From Leifsonia sp. TF02-11 (GTDB lineage: Bacteria > Actinomycetota > Actinomycetes > Actinomycetales > Microbacteriaceae), in contig NZ_JAGEKP010000008.1 in assembly GCF_017565305.1 (NCBI RefSeq), positions 62,001 to 126,000 on the forward strand: a stretch of 64,000 nt of DNA, given 5' to 3'. Below the pieces are notes generated by a model. The model was not told the DNA's origin. It searched no databases and saw only the letters and a program-made list of their open reading frames with translations. The position numbers were made by a program, and so were the translations under genes. Positions 41,314-49,761 of the stretch are shown one piece after another (the first letter of the stretch is position 1; every line of letters starts with the position of its first letter).

Positions 41314-41729
41314 GACGCTGCGGCGCCTGCACGGTCGGAGTGCGGTACCGCGATCACCTGGACGGCGTCCTCGTAGATCACGCGCCCCGGGTCGTCCGTC
41401 TCGACCCGTTCCCACGGCACCCGATGGGCGTCCAGCAGTTCTGCGTAGAGCGTCGTCATCTCGATCAGTTCGACGGCCGTGCGTCTGAACCAGGCCACCG
41501 CCCCCGGGTTCGCCGTGCGATCGTACACACGCGGTTCGGTCGACGTGGGCTCCGGATAGGCGGCCTCGAACCAGGCATTGGCGCGCCTCCACCGTTCGCT
41601 CTCCTCCGGTGTGAACGCGCCGACGTGCTCGAGCCCGTTGGCCAGGGCGAAGACGCCGACCTGGACGCCGCGAGCGTTCGGAGTGGGCGAGCGGAATCGG
41701 ACGTAGCGGGGGACGGCCATCGGCCTCAT
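41304..41729 (-). CDS. Conserved-looking hypothetical protein (141 aa)
   Basis: A 141-residue soluble protein with no named domain. Readable features are YVRFRSPTPNARGVQVGVFA, ESERWRRANAWFEAAYPEPT and AVAWFRRTAVELIEMTTLYA, with several Trp and Tyr residues, suggesting a compact helical fold. The start is ATG 41729 or 41720; both lie just behind the stop of the upstream hydrolase, so translation is probably coupled. Function unknown. Confidence 0.65.
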   Translation of the reverse strand: MRPMAVPRYVRFRSPTPNARGVQVGVFALANGLEHVGAFTPEESERWRRANAWFEAAYPEPTSTEPRVYDRTANPGAVAWFRRTAVELIEMTTLYAELLDAHRVPWERVETDDPGRVIYEDAVQVIAVPHSDRAGAAASHR

Positions 41730-41736
41730 CGGCCCG

Positions 41737-42519
41737 TCAGCGGAGGAACGCGGCGATCCGCCGCGGCCAGGTGTCGGCGTCGGCGGCGTTCTCGGCGACG
41801 AACAGTTCCGAGTCGGGCAGCAGCTCGTGCAGCCGTTCGGCCGTCGACAGCGGGTGGCCGGGGTCGCCGGCCCACGGCAGCAGCAGCACCGGCATCCGGA
41901 GCGTCACGAGCTCGTCCGGCGTCGGGAGGTCGGAGAGCGCGGCACCGCGCAGCACTGTCGGTGCAGTCTCCGGCCGCAGCTCGAATCGCGGCGTCAGCTC
42001 CCGCTCGGCCATCACCGGCGGCAGCGTCACGGGTCCGGCGGCCAGCAGCTCCGCCAGACCCTCCCACCCGCGTGTCTCGATGATGTCCGCCATCTGCCGG
42101 TAGAGGGCGGCCTGCGCCGGGCGGGTGTCCCACGCCGTCGGCGGGAGCCCGAGCACGAGCCGACGGAAGCGTTCGGGATGCCGCACAGCCGCCGTCAGGA
42201 TGGTTCCCGTTCCCATCGAGATACCGATGGCATCGACGGGTTGCTCAGCGCCGACCTCGTCGAGCAACGCGATCAGGTCGTCGGCGAGCACTGTCCACCG
42301 ATAGCGCTCCGGGTCGTCGGAACCGGGGGACCGCCCGTGCCCCGCCGCGTCGTAACGAACCAGCCGGTGCCCCTCGTCCGCCAGCGCCCGAACGTCGAGC
42401 AGCTCCAGCTCCGCGTCACGGCTCGAGGTCAACCCGTGCGCCTGCACCACGATCGGCCCGTCGCCCGAGCTGTCATAGGCGAGGGTCGCACCGGGCCGGG
42501 TCAGCGTGAGGTCGTCCAT
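41737..42519 (-). CDS. Alpha/beta hydrolase
   Basis: A 260-residue alpha/beta hydrolase. VVQAHGLTSSRD holds the oxyanion HG, YDAAGHGRSPGSDDPERYRW is the typical post-strand-4 region, and the nucleophile elbow is AIGISMGTG (Ser in GISMG). Acidic and His members are Asp in LLPWAGDPGHPL and a late His region. The ATG at 42519 lies 8 nt after a minus-strand TACGAT box. Broad class: lactonase, esterase or haloperoxidase-like; substrate unknown. Confidence 0.87.
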   Translation of the reverse strand: MDDLTLTRPGATLAYDSSGDGPIVVQAHGLTSSRDAELELLDVRALADEGHRLVRYDAAGHGRSPGSDDPERYRWTVLADDLIALLDEVGAEQPVDAIGISMGTGTILTAAVRHPERFRRLVLGLPPTAWDTRPAQAALYRQMADIIETRGWEGLAELLAAGPVTLPPVMAERELTPRFELRPETAPTVLRGAALSDLPTPDELVTLRMPVLLLPWAGDPGHPLSTAERLHELLPDSELFVAENAADADTWPRRIAAFLR

Positions 42520-42527
42520 GTCGGGCC

Positions 42528-42533
42528 ATCGTA
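42528..42533 (-). promoter_or_regulatory. Leaderless promoter -10 box of hydrolase gene (minus strand)
   Basis: TACGAT on the minus strand, 8 nt before the ATG at 42519, with no ribosome site. Confidence 0.4.
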
Positions 42534-42612
42534 GTCCTCGGTCTGTGGGTGTCCCGATGTAAACACCGAGTAGTATCTGTAGCCACATAAAACGCACAAT
42601 TTCAGGAGTGGT

Positions 42613-42696
42613 ATGCGAGTCGCAGTCCGGAGCTTTCGTACGCAGTTCGGTGATTGCGTCGTCATCGACGATCTCTCGGGGGGCGGCTACACATGA
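42613..42696 (+). pseudogene. Remnant of ABC transporter ATPase gene
   Basis: A 27-codon frame with a good AGGAG ribosome site. Its first 22 residues (MRVAVRSFRTQFGDCVVIDD) match the usual opening of ABC ATPases (short strand, FGD, VV-DDLS) up to just before Walker A; the rest (GGGYT, stop) has no P-loop. The stop overlaps the permease ATG as ATGA, the normal ATPase-permease junction. The simplest reading is an internal in-frame deletion that removed nearly the whole ATPase and left both ends. It cannot hydrolyse ATP. Confidence 0.6.
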
Positions 42697-43898
42697 GGGT
42701 TGACCATGTCCGGGTCGTCGCGCGTTTCGAGTTCACACGCACCGTACGTCGGCCACAGTTCTGGATTGCCGCGTTGCTTCTTCCCGCGGTCATGGCGGCG
42801 GTGATCCTCGTCATGTCGTGGGCAGGTTCGAATGGGCCTGCGGCGACGGAGCCGATCGAATTCGAGTACAGCGACTCCTCTGGCATCGTCTCCGAGTCGG
42901 CTGCGGCAGAACTCGGAGGCAGGCCAGCGCGCGCGGACGCGGCTGACCGTGTGAGATCTGGTCAGCTTGCGGCCTTCCTCGATTATCCGTCCGACCCCAC
43001 GACCGAAGCGGTGACGATCATCGCCGCAGACCGCGGTCTCATGGCCAACTCGGTCTATTCGCAACTCGCCCAGCGCCTCTTCTCAGCCAGCGTCGACCTC
43101 ACATTGGACTCGGATCGCGCGGTCGCTCTCGTTCGTGCAGACCTTCGCACGACAGTGCAGACCTATACTGACGGCAATCCGGCCGGAGGAGTCGGGGGGA
43201 TGATCTTGCCGGGCCTCCTCGCCCTTCTGCTCTTGGTCACCGTCGCACTCCTGGGCAATCAGATGCTGAGCTCGACCGTCGAAGAACGAGAGAACCGCGT
43301 CAGCGAGATGCTTCTGGTGTCCATGCCCGCCCGGGCGCTCATTCACGGCAAGATCCTTGCGCTGGCTCTGGTGGGCGTGGTCCAGATCGGCATCTTCATC
43401 GTCGCGAGTGTCACGATTTACCTGATCGCATCACCGTCTCTCCCCCTCGACGAGCTCGGCATCGGAGCGATCGCTTTCGATCCGCTCAGACTCGCTGTCG
43501 GACTTCTCCTGCTCCTCGGGGGATTGCTGACGCTGACCGCACTACTCGTGTTGACCGGTGCGGCGATGCCATCTGCCAAGGACGCGGCGCCGTTCTTCAG
43601 TGCAGTCGTGATCGTCACCATCGCCCCGATCTACTTCATCACGACGATCCTCCTCGACCCGGGCAGCCCGGTCGTCCTCGTGCTCAGCTACTTCCCCTTC
43701 ACAGCTCCGATGACCGCGTTGATTCTCAACGCGACGGGAGCCCTCACTCCCTGGGCGGGAATCGCCATTGCTGGCGGTCTCTTCATCGTCGGAACAATAA
43801 TCCTCCGACTCGCCGTCTTCGCATTCCAGCGGGGGGTCATCCAGTACGACAGGCGACTCCGCCTTTCGGACTTCATCTCCCATCGCCGCCGAAGCTGA
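42693..43898 (+). CDS. ABC-2 type permease (NatB-like), without ATPase partner
   Basis: A 401-residue permease of the NatB/ABC-2_3 type: one N-terminal helix (IAALLLPAVMAAVILVMSWA), a large external domain (about 45-165), then five or six helices with EERENRVSEMLLVSMPARAL between the first two. Members export sodium, antibiotics or peptides with a separate ATPase. Here the upstream ATPase frame is reduced to 27 codons, so this permease is either orphaned or served elsewhere. Codon use is less GC-rich than in neighbours, a hint of transfer. Confidence 0.82.
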   Translation: MRVDHVRVVARFEFTRTVRRPQFWIAALLLPAVMAAVILVMSWAGSNGPAATEPIEFEYSDSSGIVSESAAAELGGRPARADAADRVRSGQLAAFLDYPSDPTTEAVTIIAADRGLMANSVYSQLAQRLFSASVDLTLDSDRAVALVRADLRTTVQTYTDGNPAGGVGGMILPGLLALLLLVTVALLGNQMLSSTVEERENRVSEMLLVSMPARALIHGKILALALVGVVQIGIFIVASVTIYLIASPSLPLDELGIGAIAFDPLRLAVGLLLLLGGLLTLTALLVLTGAAMPSAKDAAPFFSAVVIVTIAPIYFITTILLDPGSPVVLVLSYFPFTAPMTALILNATGALTPWAGIAIAGGLFIVGTIILRLAVFAFQRGVIQYDRRLRLSDFISHRRRS

Positions 43899-44289
43899 CC
43901 CGCTCCCCCCGCCGCATCGCAACCCCCGACGTGACCGCGAGCACCACGATCCCGATCGCCTCGATCACGACCGTCTCGGGCACGAGGGTGAAGCTCCACA
44001 CCTCTGTGATGCCGAACAGGCCGACCGTGAGGGCGAGGAGCAGCGCCGCCAGGCTTGCGATCAGGAACAGCAAGGAGAGGATCGTTGCAACGCGCAGCCA
44101 TGTGCCGCGCAGCACCAGCATCCCGACCGCCAGCACGATTCCCGCGATGCCGTTCAGGACGAACAGCGTGCCGAGCAGGCCGCCCACGCCATCAAAGATG
44201 AGGAACAGGTGGATGCCGCCGGTGACGGCGAGCACGATCGCGCTGAGGATGCGCAGGAGCCACAGGGGACCCTGTCGGCTTTCGGTCAT
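43873..44289 (-). CDS. Four-helix membrane protein, unknown
   Basis: A 138-residue protein with four predicted helices (ILSAIVLAVTGGIHLFLIFD, LFVLNGIAGIVLAVGMLVLR, two more) and a short basic tail (MRRGERVSFGGDGR). The His in GGIHLFL is typical of small DoxX- or DUF-type membrane proteins in actinobacteria. AGGAAA precedes the ATG. Its 3' end overlaps the permease gene by 26 bp in convergent orientation. Function unknown. Confidence 0.68.
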   Translation of the reverse strand: MTESRQGPLWLLRILSAIVLAVTGGIHLFLIFDGVGGLLGTLFVLNGIAGIVLAVGMLVLRGTWLRVATILSLLFLIASLAALLLALTVGLFGITEVWSFTLVPETVVIEAIGIVVLAVTSGVAMRRGERVSFGGDGR

Positions 44290-44374
44290 GGTGTTTCCTG
44301 CTTCCGGTCCGGGCCTCCCAAGTGAAGGCCTCATCGGGAACACGTACGAAGTCGGGGATGGGTTCAATCGCGTC

Positions 44375-44380
44375 TAGCAT
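44375..44380 (+). promoter_or_regulatory. Leaderless promoter -10 box of MFS gene
   Basis: TAGCAT ends 7 nt before the ATG at 44388, with no ribosome site. Confidence 0.45.
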
Positions 44381-44387
44381 CGCAACC

Positions 44388-45569
44388 ATGCGTTCTGCGT
44401 CGGCCTGGACCCCCGGTACGGTTCGCGATGCCGCGGGCGGACTGGTCGCGCTGACGCTGGCGACCTTCCTCGCGGTGACGACCGAGATGCTGCCGGTCGG
44501 TCTGTTGCCGGCCATCGGCGATGACATGCACGTGTCCGACTCGATCGCCGGCCTGCTCGTCACGGTGTACGCGTTCATGGTCGCGGTGCTGGCCGTCCCG
44601 CTGACACTCTCGACGGCGCGGTTCTCGCGCAAGGGCCTGCTGGTCGCCACGCTCGTCGCGTACACGGTGGGCAACGCCGTCGTCGCCGTCGCACCGAACT
44701 TCGCCCTGCTGGCGGCCGGCCGGGCGTTCGGCGGGATCGCCCACGCCCTCTTCTTCTCCGTCAGCATCGGCTACGCCTCCCGGCTCGTGACGACGGCGTT
44801 CACGGGTCGAGCGCTGGCGCTGGTCACGGCGGGCGCCTCGGCGGGGTTCGTGCTGGGCGTGCCCGTCTCGACTTCGCTGGGCACCGCCCTCGGCTGGCGT
44901 GCCGCGTTCGGTGTGCTCGCCGGGGTGTGTGCGCTCGCCGTCGTGATCGTCGCCGTGCTGCTGCCCCCGGTTCCGGGAGGCGGATCCGCGCACAAAGGGG
45001 AGGGCGTCGGTGCGCGCCGCACCCGGCTGGCCGTCGTGTCGACCGCCAACGCCGTGGTGTATCTCGGGCAGTTCACCGTCTACACCTTCGTGTCGGTGCT
45101 GCTGCTGGCGACGGGCCTCGCGCCCGCGGCCATCGGGCCTGTGCTGCTCGGGATGGGCGCGGTCGGCCTGGTCGGCACCTGGTTCGCCGCCGCCACCCTC
45201 GATCGCCGGCCGCGCGCGACCGTGCTGATCCTGCTCACCGCAGTGACGCTCGGACTGGTCGGGGTGGGTCTGGCTTTCCCCGCTCTCGCCGGCGTCCTGG
45301 CCGCCGCCGTGCTGTGGGGCGCGGGCTTCGGCGGGGTGGCGTCGGTGTTCCAGACGGCCGCGATCCGCACGCGCGGGGCGACACCGGAGGTGATCGGCGC
45401 GCTCATCAACTCCACGGCGAACATCGGCATCGGCGCGGGCGCCGCCGTGGGTGCCGCCGTACTCGCCGGACCGGGGCTCGGCTGGCTGCCGTTCGCCGGC
45501 GCGCTGCTCGTGCTCGCCGGCCTGGCGGTGGTGCTCGTCGCTCGCGGGTCGTTCCCCGCAGACCCGTAG
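44388..45569 (+). CDS. MFS exporter, DHA1 (arabinose/chloramphenicol efflux-like)
   Basis: A 393-residue transporter with 12 helices. The opening AAGGLVALTLATFLAVTTEM LP region, in which TTEMLPVGLLPAI is a hallmark of the sugar-efflux/chloramphenicol-export DHA1 group, is clear; motif C-like glycine helices (GASAGFVLGVPVSTSLG) are present. The start is set by a TAGCAT box 7 nt upstream. It is alone, ending 22 bp from the convergent sulfatase gene. Substrate unknown. Confidence 0.87.
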   Translation: MRSASAWTPGTVRDAAGGLVALTLATFLAVTTEMLPVGLLPAIGDDMHVSDSIAGLLVTVYAFMVAVLAVPLTLSTARFSRKGLLVATLVAYTVGNAVVAVAPNFALLAAGRAFGGIAHALFFSVSIGYASRLVTTAFTGRALALVTAGASAGFVLGVPVSTSLGTALGWRAAFGVLAGVCALAVVIVAVLLPPVPGGGSAHKGEGVGARRTRLAVVSTANAVVYLGQFTVYTFVSVLLLATGLAPAAIGPVLLGMGAVGLVGTWFAAATLDRRPRATVLILLTAVTLGLVGVGLAFPALAGVLAAAVLWGAGFGGVASVFQTAAIRTRGATPEVIGALINSTANIGIGAGAAVGAAVLAGPGLGWLPFAGALLVLAGLAVVLVARGSFPADP

Positions 45570-45591
45570 GCGCGTCAGAGCCTGGCCGCGG

Positions 45592-47253
45592 TCACGGCCC
45601 GTACGCGGCCAGGAACCGGTCGCGGAAGGCGTCCATCCTCCACACCGGCGCGCTCGGCGACGGCAGCATCCCCGGCTGCCAGTTCCAGGAGCCGATCCGG
45701 TCGATCACCGCCCGGTCCTTCGAGATGATGCTGATCGGCACTTGGTGGTTCGCACCGATGCCGCTGACGACGGTGGCCGGCTGGTGATCCCCCAGCACGA
45801 CGAGCACAAGGTTGGGGTCGTCGAACGTGGTCAGGAACGAGAACAGCGCGCCCATCGTGTACTCGATCGACTGCCCGTACAGCTGCTGCACGTGCTGCGG
45901 GCTCTGCCAGACCACGCTCGGCGGGAGGCCCTCCGCGGGCTGCGGGTCGTAGACGGAGCCGTCGCCGACGGCGTCCCACGGAACCAGGCGCGGCAACGGC
46001 GTCCACGGGGTGTGCGACGACACGAGGTCGATCTCGGCCATCAGCGGGGTGTGCGCCACCCCGAGCTCGTGCTTCTGGAGGTAGGCCCAGGTGTACTGGT
46101 CGGGTACCCGGGCATAGCTGAAGGTGGGGCCGCGGTAGCCGACGTTCTGCGCGTTCAGCTGCTTTCCGAAGTGATAGAACGAGCTCCCGATCGGCCACGG
46201 CCGGGTGTCAGACGGCACGTCGCTGAGCGTCTGCCAGCCGGCCTTGCGGAAGGCGTCGCTGAGCGTGAAGCGCGTGGTGGTCGTGACCTGGTCGTACTTC
46301 TGCTGCGAGTCGATCCAGAGCCCGGTCTGCAGCGTCGAGTGTGCGAGCCAGCTGATCCCGCCGAACGTCGACGAGGTCAGGAAGGCGCTGCGCTCCGCGT
46401 ACCCGTGTGCGGCCAGCTCCGTGTCGCCACGGCGGAGGACGGCGTCCACCCCCGGAGCGAACGAGGTGTCTTGCACCGCGACCTGCCCGTAGCTCTCGAC
46501 GAACACCACCATGACGTCCTTGCCCTTCAGACCGGTGAGGAGGTCGGAGGCGGGCAGCCGTGAGTACGGGTCGCTCGCGGCCGACCGGTCGAAGACGGCC
46601 CGGTCGCGGGCGGCGACCTCCACCTGGTGGACGGTGGAGGCCGCCGCGCCGACCGAGTCCGCCGCGGCGACCGGCTCGCCCGCGACGAGCTGCGCGCCCA
46701 CCAGCGCGAGCACCAGCCAGCCGGCGGTGAGCGCGGACGCCCCGATCAGACTGGCGCGCCGGCGTCGGCCGAGCACCCGGGCCAGGTGCAGCAGGGACGC
46801 CGCGATCGCGACGACCGCGGCGACCACCAGGAGGCCGACGAGGACGAGGAGGACCAGCGCCCCGAGCGAGCCGGCGGAGTCGCTCACGACGCCGTAGCCG
46901 TCCCCGAGCTCGGACCAGCCGGCGACGACGTCGAACGGCCTCCCCACGGTCGTGAGGAAGACGCGGTCGAGCGTGGCGAGGATCGCCGCCGCCACGAGGA
47001 GCACGGCCGCGAGGATCGCCACGGCGCGGCGCGCCCACCGCCACGGCAGCAGGATCAGCGCCACCAGTGCGAGCAGGCACTCGATCGGCAGGCGGGCGAG
47101 AGCGAGCGGCGAGCCCGAGTCGATCACCCCCGGCGCGACGGCGGCGACGAACACCGTCACGGCGCTGAGCACCGTCACAACGGCCGACCACACCCGCGAG
47201 CCTGCACGCCGCGTCGGGCTGCTGCGGGGTCGGGAACCCGTCCGGCGGATCAT
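45592..47253 (-). CDS. LTA-synthase-like sulfatase/phosphoglycerol transferase
   Basis: A 553-residue membrane enzyme. About four to five helices fill residues 20-195, followed by an external sulfatase-fold domain. Markers are DVMVVFVESYGQ (metal-binding Glu), FLTSSTFGGISWLAH (the Thr/Ser nucleophile region), SSHTPWTPL and VLGDHQPATVV (metal Asp/His). LTA-synthase relatives move phosphoglycerol or other phospho-alcohols onto lipids or glycans outside the cell. It is the last gene of the seven-gene overlapping unit, where it could modify the final product at the outer face. Confidence 0.85.
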   Translation of the reverse strand: MIRRTGSRPRSSPTRRAGSRVWSAVVTVLSAVTVFVAAVAPGVIDSGSPLALARLPIECLLALVALILLPWRWARRAVAILAAVLLVAAAILATLDRVFLTTVGRPFDVVAGWSELGDGYGVVSDSAGSLGALVLLVLVGLLVVAAVVAIAASLLHLARVLGRRRRASLIGASALTAGWLVLALVGAQLVAGEPVAAADSVGAAASTVHQVEVAARDRAVFDRSAASDPYSRLPASDLLTGLKGKDVMVVFVESYGQVAVQDTSFAPGVDAVLRRGDTELAAHGYAERSAFLTSSTFGGISWLAHSTLQTGLWIDSQQKYDQVTTTTRFTLSDAFRKAGWQTLSDVPSDTRPWPIGSSFYHFGKQLNAQNVGYRGPTFSYARVPDQYTWAYLQKHELGVAHTPLMAEIDLVSSHTPWTPLPRLVPWDAVGDGSVYDPQPAEGLPPSVVWQSPQHVQQLYGQSIEYTMGALFSFLTTFDDPNLVLVVLGDHQPATVVSGIGANHQVPISIISKDRAVIDRIGSWNWQPGMLPSPSAPVWRMDAFRDRFLAAYGP

Positions 47254-47945
47254 CGCGCTTCGCCGAACCGCTCGGAGAGCGCGTAGCGCAGCAACACGAC
47301 GTCCCCGACCGGTCGCGCCTCCGCGAGCCGGGCCCTCCGGTCGCTGGTCCAGGGGAAGTCCGCAGGGCCGACGAACCGGGGCGCCGCCGGGTCGCCGACG
47401 AAGAACGGTGCGATCGCGACCTGCAGCTCGTCCACGAGGTCGGCGGCGAGGAACTCGGTGAGCGTCGTTCCGCCGCCCTCCACCATGAGCCGCTCGACGC
47501 CGCGGGAGCCGAGGTCGGCGAGGAGGTCGGCCATCCGGACATCGTCGTCGAGCCCGACGACGGTCGCCCGGTCGCCGACCCGCCGACGGAGGCCGTCTGC
47601 CGCACAGCGCGGGGTGTAGACGAGCTTCGTGGTGTCGCCCAGGGTGAAGAACCGAGCCGAGGGGTCCAGGTCGCCCGACACGGTGACGGTCGCCTTCCAC
47701 GGTGTGCGCGACCTCCCTGCGGCCTCCCGCCGATCCTGCCGTTCGCTGCTGCGGACCAGGAGGCGCGGATCGTCGCGCCGCACGGTCCGCGCGCCGACCA
47801 GGATGACGTCGTTCTGGGCGCGCACTTCGTCCACCCGGTCGAAGTCCGCGTCGTTCGACAGCGCGAGCTTGGGAGGCCGCGCGGTGTCGAGGTAGCCGTC
47901 GAGGGAGACGCAGCAGCTGAGGGTGACGTACGGCAGGCCGTTCAT
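47250..47945 (-). CDS. RibD C-terminal-type (dihydrofolate reductase-like) reductase
   Basis: A 231-residue protein of the RibD reductase family: VTLSCCVSLDGYLDTARPPK at the start, NDVILVGARTVRRDDPRLLV, and the closing VERLMVEGGGTTLTEFLAAD with LQVAIAPFFVGD. In riboflavin synthesis this domain reduces the ribose of an aminopyrimidine with NADPH, so a pyrimidine- or pteridine-like substrate is likely. The deaminase half is absent. ATGA overlaps join it to both neighbours. Confidence 0.88.
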   Translation of the reverse strand: MNGLPYVTLSCCVSLDGYLDTARPPKLALSNDADFDRVDEVRAQNDVILVGARTVRRDDPRLLVRSSERQDRREAAGRSRTPWKATVTVSGDLDPSARFFTLGDTTKLVYTPRCAADGLRRRVGDRATVVGLDDDVRMADLLADLGSRGVERLMVEGGGTTLTEFLAADLVDELQVAIAPFFVGDPAAPRFVGPADFPWTSDRRARLAEARPVGDVVLLRYALSERFGEAR

Positions 47946-48946
47946 GACCGCAGTCTCCTCCGGACGACGGAAGACGGAAGTGCGACGATCGCGCCGGGCA
48001 GGACGGCGACGAAGGCGAGGATTCCGTAGAGCGCGGCGGCCGACACTCCCGTCGCCATCCCGAGCCCGGCGACCGCGAACGCCCAGCCGGCGACGCCCTC
48101 GCGCGGTCCCCAGCCGCCGACGTTGACAGGGAGGGAGGCGGCGAGCAGAACGACCATCGCGAGAGCGAGCAGGCGGCCGGGCGGCACGGACGCTCCGACG
48201 GCGATCGCCGCGATAGCGAAGATCGCGAGGTGGCAGCCGAAGACGACGACGGAGGCGACGACGGCCTGCACGCCGACCCGCAGCGAGCCGAGCCCGGCGC
48301 GGAGTTCGCCGACCTCCCGACGGAGGAGGCCGCGGACCCTCCTGCTGCCGAGCGCCACGGCGACGCAGGCGACCGCGACCGCGACGAGTGCGATCCCGGC
48401 CGTGGGGAGCAGCACACCCTCGTACTCGCCGCCGACCACCGCGAGAACGGCGACCGAGAGCACGACCTGGACGCTCTGACCCAGGATGCGCTCGATCGCG
48501 ACGGCGCGGGCCGCAGCGCCGACCCCCGCGCCCCCGGCTCGAGAGGACGCGTGGCCGTGGTCGACCGCTCGCTGCACGTCGCCGATCACGCCGCCCGGCA
48601 GCACCGTGTTGACCAGCTGGGATCGGTAGTACATCGCGACGGCGGTGCTCCAGCGCAGGGAGGCGCCGAGCCGCCGGGCGATGAGCGTCCAGCGCCACGC
48701 GGCCGCCGCGGTCGCGACGGCGAAGAGCGCCAGCGACGCGGCCACGGCCGAGGCGTCGAGACTGAGGAGGCCGTGCAGGAACGGTCCGGCGCCGACCCGC
48801 GCGACGATCGCGACGAGCACGGCGACGCCCACGATGGTTCGTGCGACGACGCGTGCCCGACGGGAGGCGACCAGCCGGCGGAGGCGGACCGCCGGCCCGG
48901 TGGTGCTCTCGGTGGCATGAGGGCTCTCGACCGCGTGCAGAGTCAT
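47942..48946 (-). CDS. Lysylphosphatidylglycerol synthase-type membrane protein (flippase-like)
   Basis: A 334-residue membrane protein of the UPF0104/LPG_synthase_TM family, with about eight helices. Family signatures are VLPGGVIGDVQRAVDHG and the later PVNVGGWGPREGVAGWAFAV. MprF uses this domain to flip aminoacylated lipid; related proteins flip or bind glycolipids. No aminoacyl-transferase domain is fused. Within the operon it would translocate the lipid-bound product, an inference from family and context. ATGA overlaps on both sides. Confidence 0.86.
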   Translation of the reverse strand: MTLHAVESPHATESTTGPAVRLRRLVASRRARVVARTIVGVAVLVAIVARVGAGPFLHGLLSLDASAVAASLALFAVATAAAAWRWTLIARRLGASLRWSTAVAMYYRSQLVNTVLPGGVIGDVQRAVDHGHASSRAGGAGVGAAARAVAIERILGQSVQVVLSVAVLAVVGGEYEGVLLPTAGIALVAVAVACVAVALGSRRVRGLLRREVGELRAGLGSLRVGVQAVVASVVVFGCHLAIFAIAAIAVGASVPPGRLLALAMVVLLAASLPVNVGGWGPREGVAGWAFAVAGLGMATGVSAAALYGILAFVAVLPGAIVALPSSVVRRRLRS

Positions 48947-49761
48947 CGCGGCCACGCCAAGAGATCGAGGTGGTAGACGGTGGCCGCGAGCTCCCCGCGC
49001 GACCGCTGCGCCCAGCGCAGCTCGCGGTAGCCTGCCGCTTCGCGGAGCAGTCGGGGGTCCTGCTCGAGCGCTGCGCCGGTCCAGCCGTCGAACCACTCCT
49101 GCAGCAGGAGCGGCTGCCGCCGGTCGAGCCGCCAGGTCGTGAGCGCTGTGCGGACGTGCCAGCCGGCCATCCCGAACAGCCCGCCGACCAGGGTGGCGCC
49201 GTAGCGGCCGAGGAGCCGGCGGCCGGCGATCTCCCGGCGCTGGTGTGCGTTGAACGCGCGCGCGAATCGGATGTCGCGCGGATCCCACGGCGTGAGCGCG
49301 ACGTCGCCCGTCACGCTGAGCGAGAGGAGGACGGGCGCCCTCGCCACCAGGCATGCGTCGACGATCGCGTGCGCCTCGGCCGCCGTCAGCACGTCCAGCA
49401 GCGCGGAGGCGGTCACGAGCGACGCCCCGTGCAGCGCTCCGGCGTCGAGCCGGTCGAGCTCGCCGATGCGTGAGCGGAGCGCGACCGGCCGACCCGAACG
49501 GTCGCGCGGGCGCTGCTCTTCCGACGCGCGCGCGGTGAGGTTCGCGTTCCAGTCGTGCAGCACCCAGGTCTGCGGCCCGGGGAGGCGCGGCGCGAGCCAG
49601 CGCATCATCGAACCCGTGCCGCTGCCGAGGTCGTGCACTGTGAGCGGCCCTGCGCCCAGCAGCCTCGGTACGGTGTCCGCGAGCGCGGCCGAACGGGCGC
49701 GGGCGTCCTCCGCCTCGCGCAGCGCGAGCCAGTCGACGCTGACCTCCAGGAGTTCGCTCAT
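48943..49761 (-). CDS. Class I SAM-dependent methyltransferase
   Basis: A 272-residue methyltransferase. Motif I is VHDLGSGTGSMMRWLAPRLP, followed by the acidic end of strand 2 in WVLHDWN. LVTASALLDVLTAAEAHAIV fits motif IV to post-IV. The C-terminal third (LDRRQPLLLQEWFDGWTGAA) is likely substrate-binding. It would methylate an intermediate of the pathway; the target atom is unknown. Start and stop overlap its neighbours by 4 nt. Confidence 0.87.
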   Translation of the reverse strand: MSELLEVSVDWLALREAEDARARSAALADTVPRLLGAGPLTVHDLGSGTGSMMRWLAPRLPGPQTWVLHDWNANLTARASEEQRPRDRSGRPVALRSRIGELDRLDAGALHGASLVTASALLDVLTAAEAHAIVDACLVARAPVLLSLSVTGDVALTPWDPRDIRFARAFNAHQRREIAGRRLLGRYGATLVGGLFGMAGWHVRTALTTWRLDRRQPLLLQEWFDGWTGAALEQDPRLLREAAGYRELRWAQRSRGELAATVYHLDLLAWPR

